From contig JACEVL010000005.1 of assembly GCA_020284085.1 (NCBI GenBank), forward strand, positions 2,271,261-2,335,260: a DNA stretch of 64,000 nt. Reading direction: 5' to 3'. The notes beneath the pieces were generated by a model. It did not search any database. It was not told the DNA's origin and saw only the letters and a list, made by a program, of their open reading frames with translations. Position 1 is the first letter of the stretch. Every line of letters begins with the position of its first letter. The position numbers and the translations under genes were made by a program. Below are positions 11,694-21,926 of this stretch, piece by piece. This DNA is from Aporrectodea caliginosa (lineage: Eukaryota; Annelida; Clitellata; Crassiclitellata; Lumbricidae).

Positions 11694-12298
11694 CACGGTG
11701 GTTCAATAAAAAGTAAGCCAAACTTTATAAACAAATATTAAAACTTGAACTATATTTTATTAATAGAAAATATTAAAATTTATTAAAATAAAAATATTCA
11801 CATACAAGTAACTTTTTTTATTTTAAAGACTTCCGGTTTATATTTCCTACTCAAAAAAAGCAGACGATAATACGATAGAAAACATTTAAAAAAATTAGTA
11901 ATTTCCCAAAAAAATGCCTTTTAGTAAAGAAGATTTACACATGACTTCATTTCTCCAACATAATGGCCTCCGAACAGTCCAGATCTAAATCCTGTCAACT
12001 ATAAAGTGTGGAGCTTTATGCAGGAGCGAGTCTACCAGACAGTAATCCGTGATGTAAACAATCTGAAGCAACGCTTGTTGGAAGGGCGGGATGGTCTGGA
12101 TCAGAGGATAATCGACGATGCTGTTGCCCAATGGCGCCAGCGCCTCCAGGCTTTTGAACATTTTCTTTTTTAATTAAATAATCAAACCATAGGGCCTACT
12201 ACTGAGAGTTTCTTCACAAAAATATTAAATACTGTTTTCATGTTAGAAGTACTTATATGCAATGCAAAGTTTGGCTTACTTTTCAATGAACCACCGTG
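11694..12298 (+). mobile_element. Deleted Tc1/mariner element (605 bp)
   Basis: Inverted ends start CACGGTGGTTCAATAAAAAG and are flanked by TA on both sides (11692-11693 and 12299-12300). The element is nested within the GC-ended TIR element. It keeps only the 3' end of a transposase gene. Confidence 0.85.
11964..12173 (+). pseudogene. Mariner transposase C-terminal remnant
   Basis: Seventy open codons begin WPPNSPDLNPVNYKVW, the region around the third catalytic acid of Tc1/mariner transposases. They continue through DVNNLKQRLLEG and AVAQWRQRLQAF to a stop. The N-terminal DNA-binding domain and the first two catalytic residues are missing, so this is a remnant. Confidence 0.8.
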
Positions 12299-13080
12299 TA
12301 TAATCCTCTGCACGGTTTCCCTGGATTCAATTTTAGCTAAAGTATATGTCTGGAACAAAAGAGGTTCGCCCTTGCTATTTTTCTAATTCTAAAGGCATTT
12401 CTACGACTATCGACAAAGAAATATTTTGTAAACATGACTACTGTTTGACCTCTGCATTTATATAGGATGCTCAGGACAGACTATATTAGCCCAACTGTAA
12501 ATGTAAATATTTCTACTGATAATTGAATTGACCTTCCAATTCAAACGAAGTTGGTTTAGAGCATATTTAGGCTAGTAGTTGTTAAATATAATTTCAAAGG
12601 AATTGTCTTTACCTGCGAAAATATTTTACGATAATGAACTTCACTAGAAGCGCTAACAGCGCGGTTTGATCCGAGTAATAGTGAATAGTACGCGGTATCT
12701 AACGGCGCGGTTTTGGGCGCGCGGTTTCGATAGTAAACTTATATTGTTTGGAACCTGCTAACGTATGTCTTAATTGCTTACAGCCTTTATTTTCTTATAA
12801 AATCCAACCTCAACAGTAGCCTAGTGGATTACTTTACATGACGGCGTTAAATTAATGATCGAGCATACAATAGGCCTAATATTATTACACTTCGTAACGT
12901 GAAATGTGTGCCTCTAACAGCATTCGGCGTTGTGATTAGGCTATTCGAGGCATTTCAATCTTTCAAAGGCCTGTATATATTCTTTGGTAACTATTCGCTT
13001 TCGTAGATAACTTCTTGCCTTTTCCTAATTTTTAATTGTTTTTCATAATGGAATCAGATTAAAGTTCAAATCAAGGTCTA

Positions 13081-14119
13081 GGGGAGAGTCTGCACCCTTG
13101 ATCCTATTTTGTAACTTTTCTCTTTTAATGAAATGTGTTAACATTTTTTAATTTCGATCGAATGTGTCTAATAGACAATTTTATTTTCAATCTAACTTTG
13201 TATTCAATGTTCTATAATTCAATCATTTTTAATATGTTATGTGCCAAAAACGAAGGTGACTCAGATGGGATCAAGGGTGCATACATACTTCATGATCTTC
13301 ATGATCGTCATCATCAGTGTTTTTTTCCAATTTCAAAACTAAGCACAACTATGCTTAAAACTTACATTTTGATTAACTGTAGTTTTTAACTTTAGCTTAA
13401 CTTTTTACATTTAATAGAAATTAATTATAAATTTATCGGCAAGCATTTAGTATCGTGGTGCGTGTATTTTCTCCCGTAATTTTAGGCGTCGTGAGAGTCG
13501 GTTAGGGTCAGGTTACGCGTCGTGAGGGTCGGTTAGGGTCAGGGTTAGGGTTTGTGTCGTCTTTAGAAAACATCCTACCTTCCGCGCAGCAGGCAACAAA
13601 TTTCGTCCGACGCCCGTAGCCTCACGCACCACGATACTAAATGCTTGCCTTATAATTTATCATATACACCCTTGATCCCATAGGATCAAGGGTGCATAAC
13701 TGCATATAATAAATTTATAGTTAATTTCTAGGATCAAGGGTGCATGTGAACATGGGGATCAAGGGTGCAACACCCTACTATTTTTACAATATGAATAATA
13801 ACTTTTTTATAAACATCACCTAGAACCCTGCAAAGTTGTTTGTACAACACTGAAACAAAATATGTTCAAAGCTATATCAGCAAAATTACTCCCCTAACGC
13901 AAATATCCAAACTGTGAGGTTCGTCAAAACAGCGAAAAATTACTTTTTACCTACAAAAACTAACTTTTCCAATAGAAATAGAACAATTGCGCAAATCCTC
14001 TCTGAGACACATGAAGTGACGTAGAATTAAAATGTTTAATAGTTTTGTTCGCTGCTCGGTGATATTGAGTAAGTAAGTACGGAGAAAACTCATTAGGATC
14101 AAGGGTGCAGACTCTCCCC
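13081..14119. mobile_element. TIR element with GGATCAAGGGTGCA repeats (1039 bp)
   Basis: Twenty-six-bp perfect inverted ends begin GGGGAGAGTCTGCACCC (13081-13106, inverted at 14094-14119), flanked by TA. The motif GGATCAAGGGTGCA recurs in both orientations inside (for example near 13266, 13670, 13683, 13732 and 13757). The paralogous position in CARD copy B (near 50040-50043) reads CTCTACCTGTGATACTCGAT with no insertion, a direct empty site. The interior has no ORF of note and includes TTAGGGT-type telomere-like sequence at 13500-13555. Confidence 0.88.
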
Positions 14120-14613
14120 TACCTGTGATACTCGATGCATGAAAGACGTCTTGGCACGGTCTTGCACTTTTGAACCGAGATGATGAAACTTATACTTGAA
14201 ATGAAAACTTTGCCTTCTGTAAAGTTCTTAGTACGGCATTCAACAGCTCTTCAAACTTAAATAATTATTATGATCTACAAGGATCTGCATCTGTCACTCG
14301 TTAGACTCTTTATACTTAATTGCATATCACACGCAAGAATGAATTATATTTACGGAAAGCACAAACCATTTTCTACAATTTTTCGCTAATTGACAAATGT
14401 TTGAAAGTCACGATGCATTCTAAATTCAGTGCACAGTTTCTGGAAGGCAAATACCATCTTCGGCATGCCACATAGTGCAGCTTTTCACATTACTAAGATG
14501 AACATGTTCACATAGAACCTAATGTGTACTCGTGTCTATGACACTCTACATACACATACGAGCACTTCCCCAACTGTGTGTTTCAATCAGTGAGTAAGGT
14601 GTTAGCTTCTTAC

Positions 14614-14875
14614 CGCCGTCGGCGTTTAAATAGTTGACCAAATGAGATTGTCCACTGTCCCTGAGAGCGGAAACCAATTCATTCGCCTTCTTGTTCTCTA
14701 GGATATGGCCAAGAAGTATTCTGTTTTTCTTCTCTGTTGTATTGTCTCTGAGCTTTATCTCGTGCACGGCTTCTCTTGTCAGAATCTTACTGGCCAGTAA
14801 TTTATCCAACAGCCCGTAATCCGGATCAATTCGATCCACCAGAAAATCCCTGTGTTTGTCAAGTCTCTTCTCCAT
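14614..14875 (-). CDS. CARD gene copy A, exon 1: N-terminal CARD
   Basis: First coding exon of a minus-strand gene whose next exons are 11091-10786 and 3718-3362. The start is the ATG at 14875, placed exactly as in copy B. It encodes 87 residues plus one base and ends at donor GGCG|GTAAGA. MEKRLDKHRDFLVDRIDPD, GLLDKLLASKILTREAVHEI and a closing LVSALRDSGQSHLVNYL give the classic CARD layout (helix 1 to 6, 'ILT..E', 'GQxHLVxxL'). CARDs mediate homotypic assembly of apoptotic and inflammasome-like complexes; the partner here is unknown. No stop codon or frameshift is present in the three exons. Intron 1 is 3522 bp, against 1035 bp in copy B, because of two transposon insertions. Confidence 0.8.
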
Positions 14876-15639
14876 TATTCTCAGACCTTTCACGACGATG
14901 TTGGATCTCACGGGAACATTATTTTGCTACTCAGAATATTATGATTAGTAAGCTAACGTCCCTGTCGTTGCCAAAGAAATCAGAAAATGGTCGCTTCAAG
15001 TGAAAAGCGCATTTAAAACTCGGCATCAGTATGGTAAGTTCAGTCAAAGCCCGTTAGGATAAACCTTGTCCATACACGAATGATATGGGCTATAGCCCAA
15101 CAATATTGACACACGCTATAATGAATGTTATCTAGGTCAGACTAAGATTGTTGAGTTTGGCAAATGTCAATAACGAGTTGGTAGGTCGAGGCCTCGTTCC
15201 GTGTCAGTTGATTTCGTACAAACGACGCACAGAACCTTAAAGCACGTGATCTTGCAATTGACATGAACCAGCGTTCTTGCAACAACCAGTCTCAGGACAA
15301 CGCTACAATATTAGAGAGCCATGTGGGTTTAGAATGCAAATGTGTGATTCAACTCAATTAAGTTTATTCCTGTAACCAACCTATTACAGTTATGGCAGTA
15401 AACGAAATCACTTATATTGATATTGGTTACGACGAAGAGAGACCCAGAAGGTATGAACAATACCGCTTCTAGGACCACCCAGTAATTGTGGATATTACAA
15501 CGTTACAATAGGCCTAACGCATCACAGCCAGTTCAAATAGGTACAGGAACGCAATAATAATCAAGAATTGTGTTAATTAACATAGAACATTTACTGATGT
15601 AACCCATCTAACATAACTTCACTAACACACCCAATGAAG

Positions 15640-16440
15640 AAAACGATGAACATTCAAGTAGCTAGTTGAATCAGGTAATGACGTAGTTTATTCTTAAAGA
15701 TGTGCAAACTAGGTTATTGACGAAAAGATAATGCTATAGGTAATGGTAACTGTTCCAAACGTTGGCCTCTAAAAACCTGCTAGAAAACAGCCGTGTGTTT
15801 GTATGAGCAAAAGGTCGTCGATATAATTCAGAAATTTTTAGAGTAAGAGTGAATTTCGGAGGCGAGAAGAAAGAGTTGTCTATACATTTCTGTTAATAAA
15901 TTAGGCTCATAGCAATACATAAATTCAACTATCTTTGCCGTCCTAATTTGTTCGAATTTTAGTAGTTCAAATTCTTGAAATAGTTGACTAGTCTGAGAAC
16001 CGTACGGAACGCCAGCTACGCAACGTTTTTGTAGGATGGTCACTGGTCAGACTTTGTAGATTAGATTTATAAGTAAAGTCCCATATTAAATTGTAATAGC
16101 AAAGAAGGGACAGATTAGGATGTAGTAGAGGGTTAACACAACATGGGACGGCAATAGATAAAAAGTTCGTTTTAAAATTCCAACATTCTTAGCTATTTTA
16201 GAGGAAATTGCTTTTAAACGATCTTTCCAGGATAAGTGTTAGTCTAATATAACGCCTAAAAATGTGGACGAGGTTACTTATTTAATGGGATAATCATCAC
16301 TAAAGTGCTACACTTGGTGGGGAAAATTTTCTATATTACCCGGACAGAATATAATTGGTCTTATCTAGGCAGGTTAGGGGATTATTTTGCAGAAAACCAA
16401 TTTGCAATCTGAATTAATTCGGAATTTACTATTATTTTGG
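15640..16440 (-). mobile_element. LINE fragment upstream of CARD copy A
   Basis: The minus strand gives the RT C-terminal region, with LQKRCVAGVPYGSQTSQLF and KFEQIRTAKIVEFMYCYEPN. The same fragment occurs at 51400-52500 upstream of copy B, so this LINE was present before the gene duplication. Confidence 0.7.
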
Positions 16441-16709
16441 TCTCACAAGCGGTTCTCCCATATAATTGTCCCAATTGCAGCAAAACATGTATCCTTCAGT
16501 GTTGTGAGGAGTTCCAATGAAGTGAAGAAGTTGTCGAAAGTAAGAGTGTGACACTGGGGATGTTCAACTGTCGTCAGAAGCTGCCAGACAACTTGACTAC
16601 CGAGGCCTAACCTGTCAGCCTAACCACGTGTTGAACCATTACCAGGTGTATTTTGAGTGGTACTCCAAAGCCATAAATTTTGGGTTCTTTATTGTTTATT
16701 ACACGCACG

Positions 16710-16717
16710 AACGCACG

Positions 16718-16777
<60 letters not shown>
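16710..16777. repeat. (CA)n microsatellite
   Basis: An ACGC-rich start grades into about 30 CA units directly abutting the composite SINE. Frames reading His-Thr repeats here are artefacts. Confidence 0.95.
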
Positions 16778-16779
<2 letters not shown>

Positions 16780-17190
16780 ATCCTGAGTGGCCGAGTGGGT
16801 TGGTGCCCGCTCGTCACGTCGGCGCCCCGGGTTCGATTCCGGGTCGGTCGGTTTATCAGAGATTAATTTCTCGGATCTTTACTGCGGGTGGCTCGGTCGC
16901 ATTATAAACGTGGAGTACAATTATACAACACACAATACAACACATCACAATACAACTGAGGCGCGGTGGTTTAGGGGTATGTTCGGTGCCTTGCAGCTGA
17001 AGGGTTGCGGGTTCGAATCCACCTCAAAGTCGCCGCGTAGGGACCCTGGGGAAGTCCTTCCCTCGCAATTGCTCATGCGCTTCGGCGTGAAACTCCGATT
17101 CAGCGTTCGCGCAGTAGTCGGGATCGCCTCTGAATGGGAAATCTGGTAGGGGCGCTATAACAAGTGTTCAAATACAATACAATACAATAC
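16778..17190 (+). mobile_element. Composite SINE with two tRNA-like heads
   Basis: Head 1 has an A-box-like GAGTGGCCGAGTGGGTTGG and the B-box GGTTCGATTCC (about 16829). A linker with TTTACTGCGGGTGGCTCGGT follows. Head 2 then begins with GGCGCGGTGGTTTAGGGGTA and the B-box GGTTCGAATCC (about 17012). The element closes with a conserved 3' region ending GGGGCGCTATAACAAGTGTTC and (AATAC)n. The same two-headed order occurs inverted at 35529-35929, so this is a true bipartite family and not a chance neighbour pair. Confidence 0.82.
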
Positions 17191-17339
17191 ATATATTATA
17201 TACATACACCGTGTCCACGATAAAGTAGATCACTAGACTTTGTGAAATATCTTTGTCATTTGTAGTACTATAGGTACTAAATTTGGTACACATGAACTTC
17301 AGTCTATTCTATCTATACACTGCAAATTTTATTACAATT

Positions 17340-17590
17340 GATGCACTGTACCAGCCAGCGTGGTTGACGCTTCGGGCGTCGCCATCCGCCGAAGATATTC
17401 GGCCAAGGCGGCGAAGCATGAAGCGATCCGTGTGCTGGCCAACAGCAAGCTCAACACCGTTCACAGCAACATTTCAAAGGTGCTTGAGGAAACCATGATG
17501 GCATGATCATTGCTCACCGATGAGGAATACGAGATGATTCTTAATGATTACGAAAAGCTGGCTTCCCTCTTCAACATTTCGATTGGGCAT
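17340..17590 (+). pseudogene. Fragment of an uncharacterised animal repeat-protein ORF
   Basis: One plus frame reads VVDASGVAIRRRYSAKAAKH then EAIRVLANSKLNTVHSNISK, a stop, then LLTDEEYEMILNDYEKLASL. This 'KHE...LA.SKLNT....ISK.L....DEE' pattern is one I recognise from multicopy, poorly characterised invertebrate proteins, often mobile-element associated. Its GC content is clearly higher than its surroundings. Function unknown; the family call is weak. Confidence 0.4.
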
Positions 17591-17599
17591 AGGGGACAA

Positions 17600-18165
17600 A
17601 TTATTTGTAATGAAAGCCTTTATCTATCCAGCAACCCTCTGGGTCAGCGTGTTCTGAGCGGTTAAGAAAATTTTGACTGGCTTAATGTGTTCCAGTATTT
17701 GCTATAGGCAGGCCTGAATGCCACAGCTTGTCACCCAATTAAAGAAATGTGTGACCAGTACGCATCGGCTCGGCCAGGCTGCATAGTGAGCACGGCTGCA
17801 ACAATGGTGTATGGTCACACAGCAAAAAGTGCCATATTGCCTGTTCTTTCAACCAATCACAAGTCAGCAAACATATTTTACAGCTTATTAATACAGTAGG
17901 CCAATAGAATGTTTAATAACGGCCATTGACAAACTACACATATTTGTATGCGACTATGGTCACACAGCAAAAAGTGCCATATTCCAATTAGCTATAATAT
18001 AATTCAAAAATGAATCGAGTGTAATGAACTAATGTCCACTGCCAAGTGATTTAGCAGTTGGCTTATGTTGTAGGACATTTCCTTGTAGGTTTCTAGGTCT
18101 GAGCCTTAACGCAGAACGAAATTATTATGAGGCTCAGACTTAACCTTAAAAAACCGGGACTATAA
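17600..18165. other. Unassigned intergenic sequence
   Basis: No gene or complete element is seen. The phrase GGTCACACAGCAAAAAGTGC occurs twice (near 17813 and 17957), so there is an internal duplication of unknown origin. Confidence 0.6.
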
Positions 18166-18167
18166 CA

Positions 18168-19480
18168 TAATAACATAACATAACGTTTTATTCGGTAACC
18201 AACTTAATACAGGTTCCAATTACATCATGTTTATACAATTATTGTCGGTTTACCCAGGAGACCCAAAAGGGGCCGAAGGTCCCGCAAGCCAGGGCCACCT
18301 GAGATCATTAGGTTAAAAAGATGCATATTGGCCATCAGAGTGGTGTAACAGAACTAACACAGTAAATGCTTAACCCTCGGGCTACCAAGGGAGGGTGGTT
18401 GCCACCCCCTAGGTTTTTATGCATAACTTTTTTTTTTCATATGGAATATAATTTTTGCAATTAAGGTGTCTGTAGCAGATACATTGGCGCACATTTTGAG
18501 GTAAATATCATGGTGGTAGCTCACGCCATTCAAAAGTTATACCCGATATACCCGAGGCACCAGGGGGGTGGATACAACCCCCTAGTTTTTCGACTGTAGC
18601 TTATTGACTATTCTTCCTATAAGAGAAACAAATATGCCATTCTTTAGAGGGAATGTAGGGCTTCATTTGCATACTTAAATGTTTGTCTTTTGAAAACCGG
18701 AAGTGATCAAAATAAATAATAATACGCGTAATCTGTGTGAAAATGGCTGAATACAGCATTGCAATGTATGCATGCATACATGTACATGTATATATGTATG
18801 GATGCATATTTATACGTATATAAACATGTGTAGGTATGTATTTGTGTATCTTGGATACACAGATCAGTTTCAAAGCACACATAATCGTATATTTGTTTAT
18901 CCAAAAAGTACAAAATGTACGCAATAGTATAAAATATCGCTAATTATCGGTTCCTTTGTTAAAAATGATGTAATTTCGAGGTGCATTCACATAATGTACA
19001 ACTAAATATACCATTCTGTGCAGAATTGAATGCTGAATCCATTGGTGTATTACAAGAAATGATATGTGAAACCAAACCCGAAATCCAGGGGGGTGGTAAC
19101 CACCCCCCCTTGGTAGTCCGTGAACAAAAAAGCTTGGTAGCCCGAGGGTCAACTAATATAAAATAATTATACATGAACGTGAAAGGAGGTAAGAAAACAA
19201 GGTACATACAGTACAACGACAAAAACGTAGGCCTAAATAATAAGAGCATAATAAGTGCACACTCCCAGGTCAGGATGACTTACTGTAGTGGTATTTCTTC
19301 GGGTTGATCAGTTTGACTATAGGGTGCATGGTTCTACACGTGTAATTGAATGTAGGTTGAAAGCTCCCGTTTGAATAGCCGTAGAGATGGCAGAGAGCGA
19401 ATATTATGGGGAATACTATTCCAGGTTCTTGGTCCGGCACATTTTATTGATGTAAGTTTAGTATCTATAATTTGCTTCAT
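18168..19480 (-). mobile_element. LINE 3' end copy, split by a piggyBac-like MITE
   Basis: From the ATAACATAAC tail (18168) the sequence matches the 3' UTR and terminal ORF region at 3993-4460 (CCAGGAGACCCAAAAGGGGC, GGTTGAAAGCTCCCGTTTGA, CGGCACATTTTATTGATGTA). It is interrupted at 18374-19148. Confidence 0.75.
18374..19148. mobile_element. piggyBac-like MITE (775 bp)
   Basis: Inverted ends CCCTCGGGCTACCA and TGGTAGCCCGAGGG are bounded by TTAA (18370-18373) on the left and TCAA (19149-19152) on the right, a one-base decay of the TTAA target. Subterminal GGTGGTTGCCACCCCC / GGGGGGTGGTAACCACCCCC palindromes recur, also near 18563. No transposase. Confidence 0.75.
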
Positions 19481-19489
19481 CGTAAGATC

Positions 19490-20930
19490 GGATCACAGTA
19501 GCCTATAGTAATGTAATTATTCGGTGTGCCACTGTGCCACTCACGCAATATAAGACGAATGGATGACCATGATACTAGTCGTGACTTATTCTATTTAGTG
19601 TTTTCTATTCCCATTGTTTCTCAACCAATGAAAGTATGATTGCACTTATAATACCTGTTCTACGTTTCCTGGAAACAATAAAATTACCGGTTATGGTTAT
19701 GGTTATGTGTGCATAATTATGTGTATATAACCTATCTGATTATTTTTTAGCCCGCCAGTTTCTTAGAGACAAGAATTATAGTAGTTATTGATTGAAGTTC
19801 TTACACCTAATTCTACATTGACAACAATCAAATATGGAAAGAAAATAGGAAGAAATTCAGAATTTTCGGTGTGTTTGATGTCTGAGAAAATATTACATAT
19901 TCGTCATTTTATTGCCCACCAATTTTTCTGTCTATCTAACGCTCGTATTAATTATAACTCTTATTTAAGTGAAATAAGTGTGGCAGAAATTTCCGAGGGG
20001 CGAAATGTGGGGAGCGAATTGACGATGCGATTTTCTTTCCATGGGTATCCAGATACATAATGTACCCTTTGATCAATAATATTATTCCTAAGCTCTTTTC
20101 GTGCGACGCATCAGATATGACATAGGGCATAGGCTAATATTCAGATATATTATAACCATTTTGTAATAATGATTGTGCTACAAGTTAATTATGGCATTAG
20201 GTCATAATATTCATGTTGTGAATATTTCAGTACACTTGTCATTAAATCTATAAACATTGAAAACCAATAGAATACACAAATATTTTTCTAAAAGCCAATA
20301 AAATCAGTTTTGCAAGAACACAAAACTAACGTTTTTACAAATTTTGCTTTTGTCGAAATTCTACCTGCTTAGGGCCTACTCTTGTCTCTTTTTATATCAT
20401 AATTATAGATCCTGCTGTTGGCTATTATCAGAGCTTAACATACCTGTACATTGGCTATATACTATATATCACAAGGAATCAAAGTCCGAATGAAATATAG
20501 CTGATAAATTATGAGCTCAGCAAGCCATGCATTCGTGTTGTAAGCTTCCTTACCTGATGGTCAGATATTTGGCTATTTCTTGTCGTCTTGCACCGATGTA
20601 TCAGTCACAGGCTAACACGGTGTCACATGACGAGCTTGAGCATGAAAAATGAGTTTTTGAAGGTCAATCGATTGAAATATTTTCAGGAACATGTTTACAA
20701 GCTCATGGGCGTAGACTCTGAGGGGCAGCCGGAGCATGTGCCCCCAATAATTGACATAGGGTGACATTGCCTCCAAATTCAAAGGTAAATTTCTTGAAAT
20801 ATTAAAAACTTCAGAAACAGACTCAAAGAACTGAATACTATCGGAAATTCCATAATGAAAATTAAAACTTCTCTATATCTTCAATATCTTCAAGTCTTAA
20901 ATGACTTTAATTTGAAACAAATTTACATGT
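19490..20930. other. Unassigned intergenic sequence
   Basis: I see no convincing gene, exon pair or bounded transposon. A 90-codon frame at 19788-20060 has no recognisable motif and poor coding character. Confidence 0.55.
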
Positions 20931-20939
20931 AAACAAAAC

Positions 20940-21460
20940 GCACCCATTGCAAACTGAAACTGCTCTGGTTCTCGTCTCTATACTGGATAGCATCTTCTCG
21001 TCTATTGACAATGGAAATGCTTGCCTTTCACTATGCCTTGACCTCAGTGCAGCAATCGACACCATAACCACCAGCTACTCCTTTCAAGACTAGCCAAAAG
21101 CGTCGGTGTCTCTGAAACTACCTAAAACTGGTTAGCTTGTTATCTAGATGACCGTAATATTAGCATTCAACATGTTGCGTTCAAGATCTGAGAGACTCAC
21201 AAAACCAGATAAATTGTATCTGGTTTTTGTGGGTCTCTCAGATACTGAACGCAACAGGCTGCGACTCATCCAAGATTCCTCAGCTCGCATGCTAAAATAC
21301 GAACAAGCTTCACAATCCTACTCCATCAGCTTTGGCTGCATTGGCTACCTATAATTGAATTCAGGATAAACTTTAAATTGGCACGTTTGACCTACAAAGT
21401 TCTCCACACCAGCACACCTTCCTACCTTCAATCACTACTAATTTCTTACATTACATGCAG
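20940..21460 (+). mobile_element. L2/CR1-like LINE remnant
   Basis: The plus strand reads ALVLVSILDSIFSSIDNGNA then LSLCLDLSAAIDTI, RT motif A with its D. It jumps to NRLRLIQDSSARML, the C-terminal part of the same ORF type, so the middle of the RT has been deleted. The deletion is replaced by the hairpin at 21174-21255. Confidence 0.7.
21174..21255. repeat. Near-perfect hairpin within LINE remnant
   Basis: GTTGCGTTCAAGATCTGAGA..., through ACCAGAT, a short AAATTGT loop and ATCTGGT, returns to ...TCTCAGATACTGAACGCAAC. Arms of about 37 bp pair with few mismatches. It lies at the deletion junction of the LINE. Confidence 0.85.
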
Positions 21461-21926
21461 ATAATTACTTGACTATCGTCTGTATAACATTTTACAAATG
21501 AACGTAACAAATTACTTACAGGCGTTTAAATGGGTTGTCTCTTGTGGCAAAAAAACTTAACAAAATGGAGATAGTCAGTAGGCCTACTGTTTAACTTTGA
21601 GTTGAAAAAGTCTAACTTTTAAGATTTTATATTTTAGTTACGGAGATGTTCAAAAGTTTATGCTCCTATAATTTGCGTCCTGTATAAATATAGGTCCTAG
21701 ATGCAATATTTCGTCCAAATGGTCAAACTTTTTATCAAGACATGATGTTGAGATAACTTTGATGATCGGATTATAACAGTGCTGTCACTGCTTGAGGCCA
21801 AATTTAAAGTGCTATTCAATATTGCCTTACTTTAGCCTAAGTCTGCCCTAAGACTTTCACTATTATCAGCTTTTATCATAGAAGTCTGCCTTTTGGTTAG
21901 TATACATTTGACACCACTCTTAGAAG

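Larger units (their letters stand above)
11338..12730. mobile_element. TIR element with GC-rich ends, in intron 1 of CARD copy A
   Basis: The ends TATCAAAACCGC... (11336) and ...GCGGTTTCGATA (12732) are inverted, and the similarity continues inward as repeated CCCAAAACCGCGCC / GGCGCGGTTTTGGGC. They sit between TA dinucleotides. The equivalent place in copy B (around 49730) lacks it. It carries a nested mariner remnant (11694-12298). No transposase of its own is seen. Confidence 0.75.

Noticed and set aside
13499..13556. Telomere-like TTAGGG repeats marking an ancient chromosome end
   Set aside because: Only a few irregular TTAGGGT units, wholly inside the 13.08-14.12 kb transposon.
16829..16850. 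tRNA genes at the B-box sequences (also 401, 17012, 35700 and 36700)
   Set aside because: They lie in multicopy SINEs with simple-repeat tails and cannot form complete cloverleaves.
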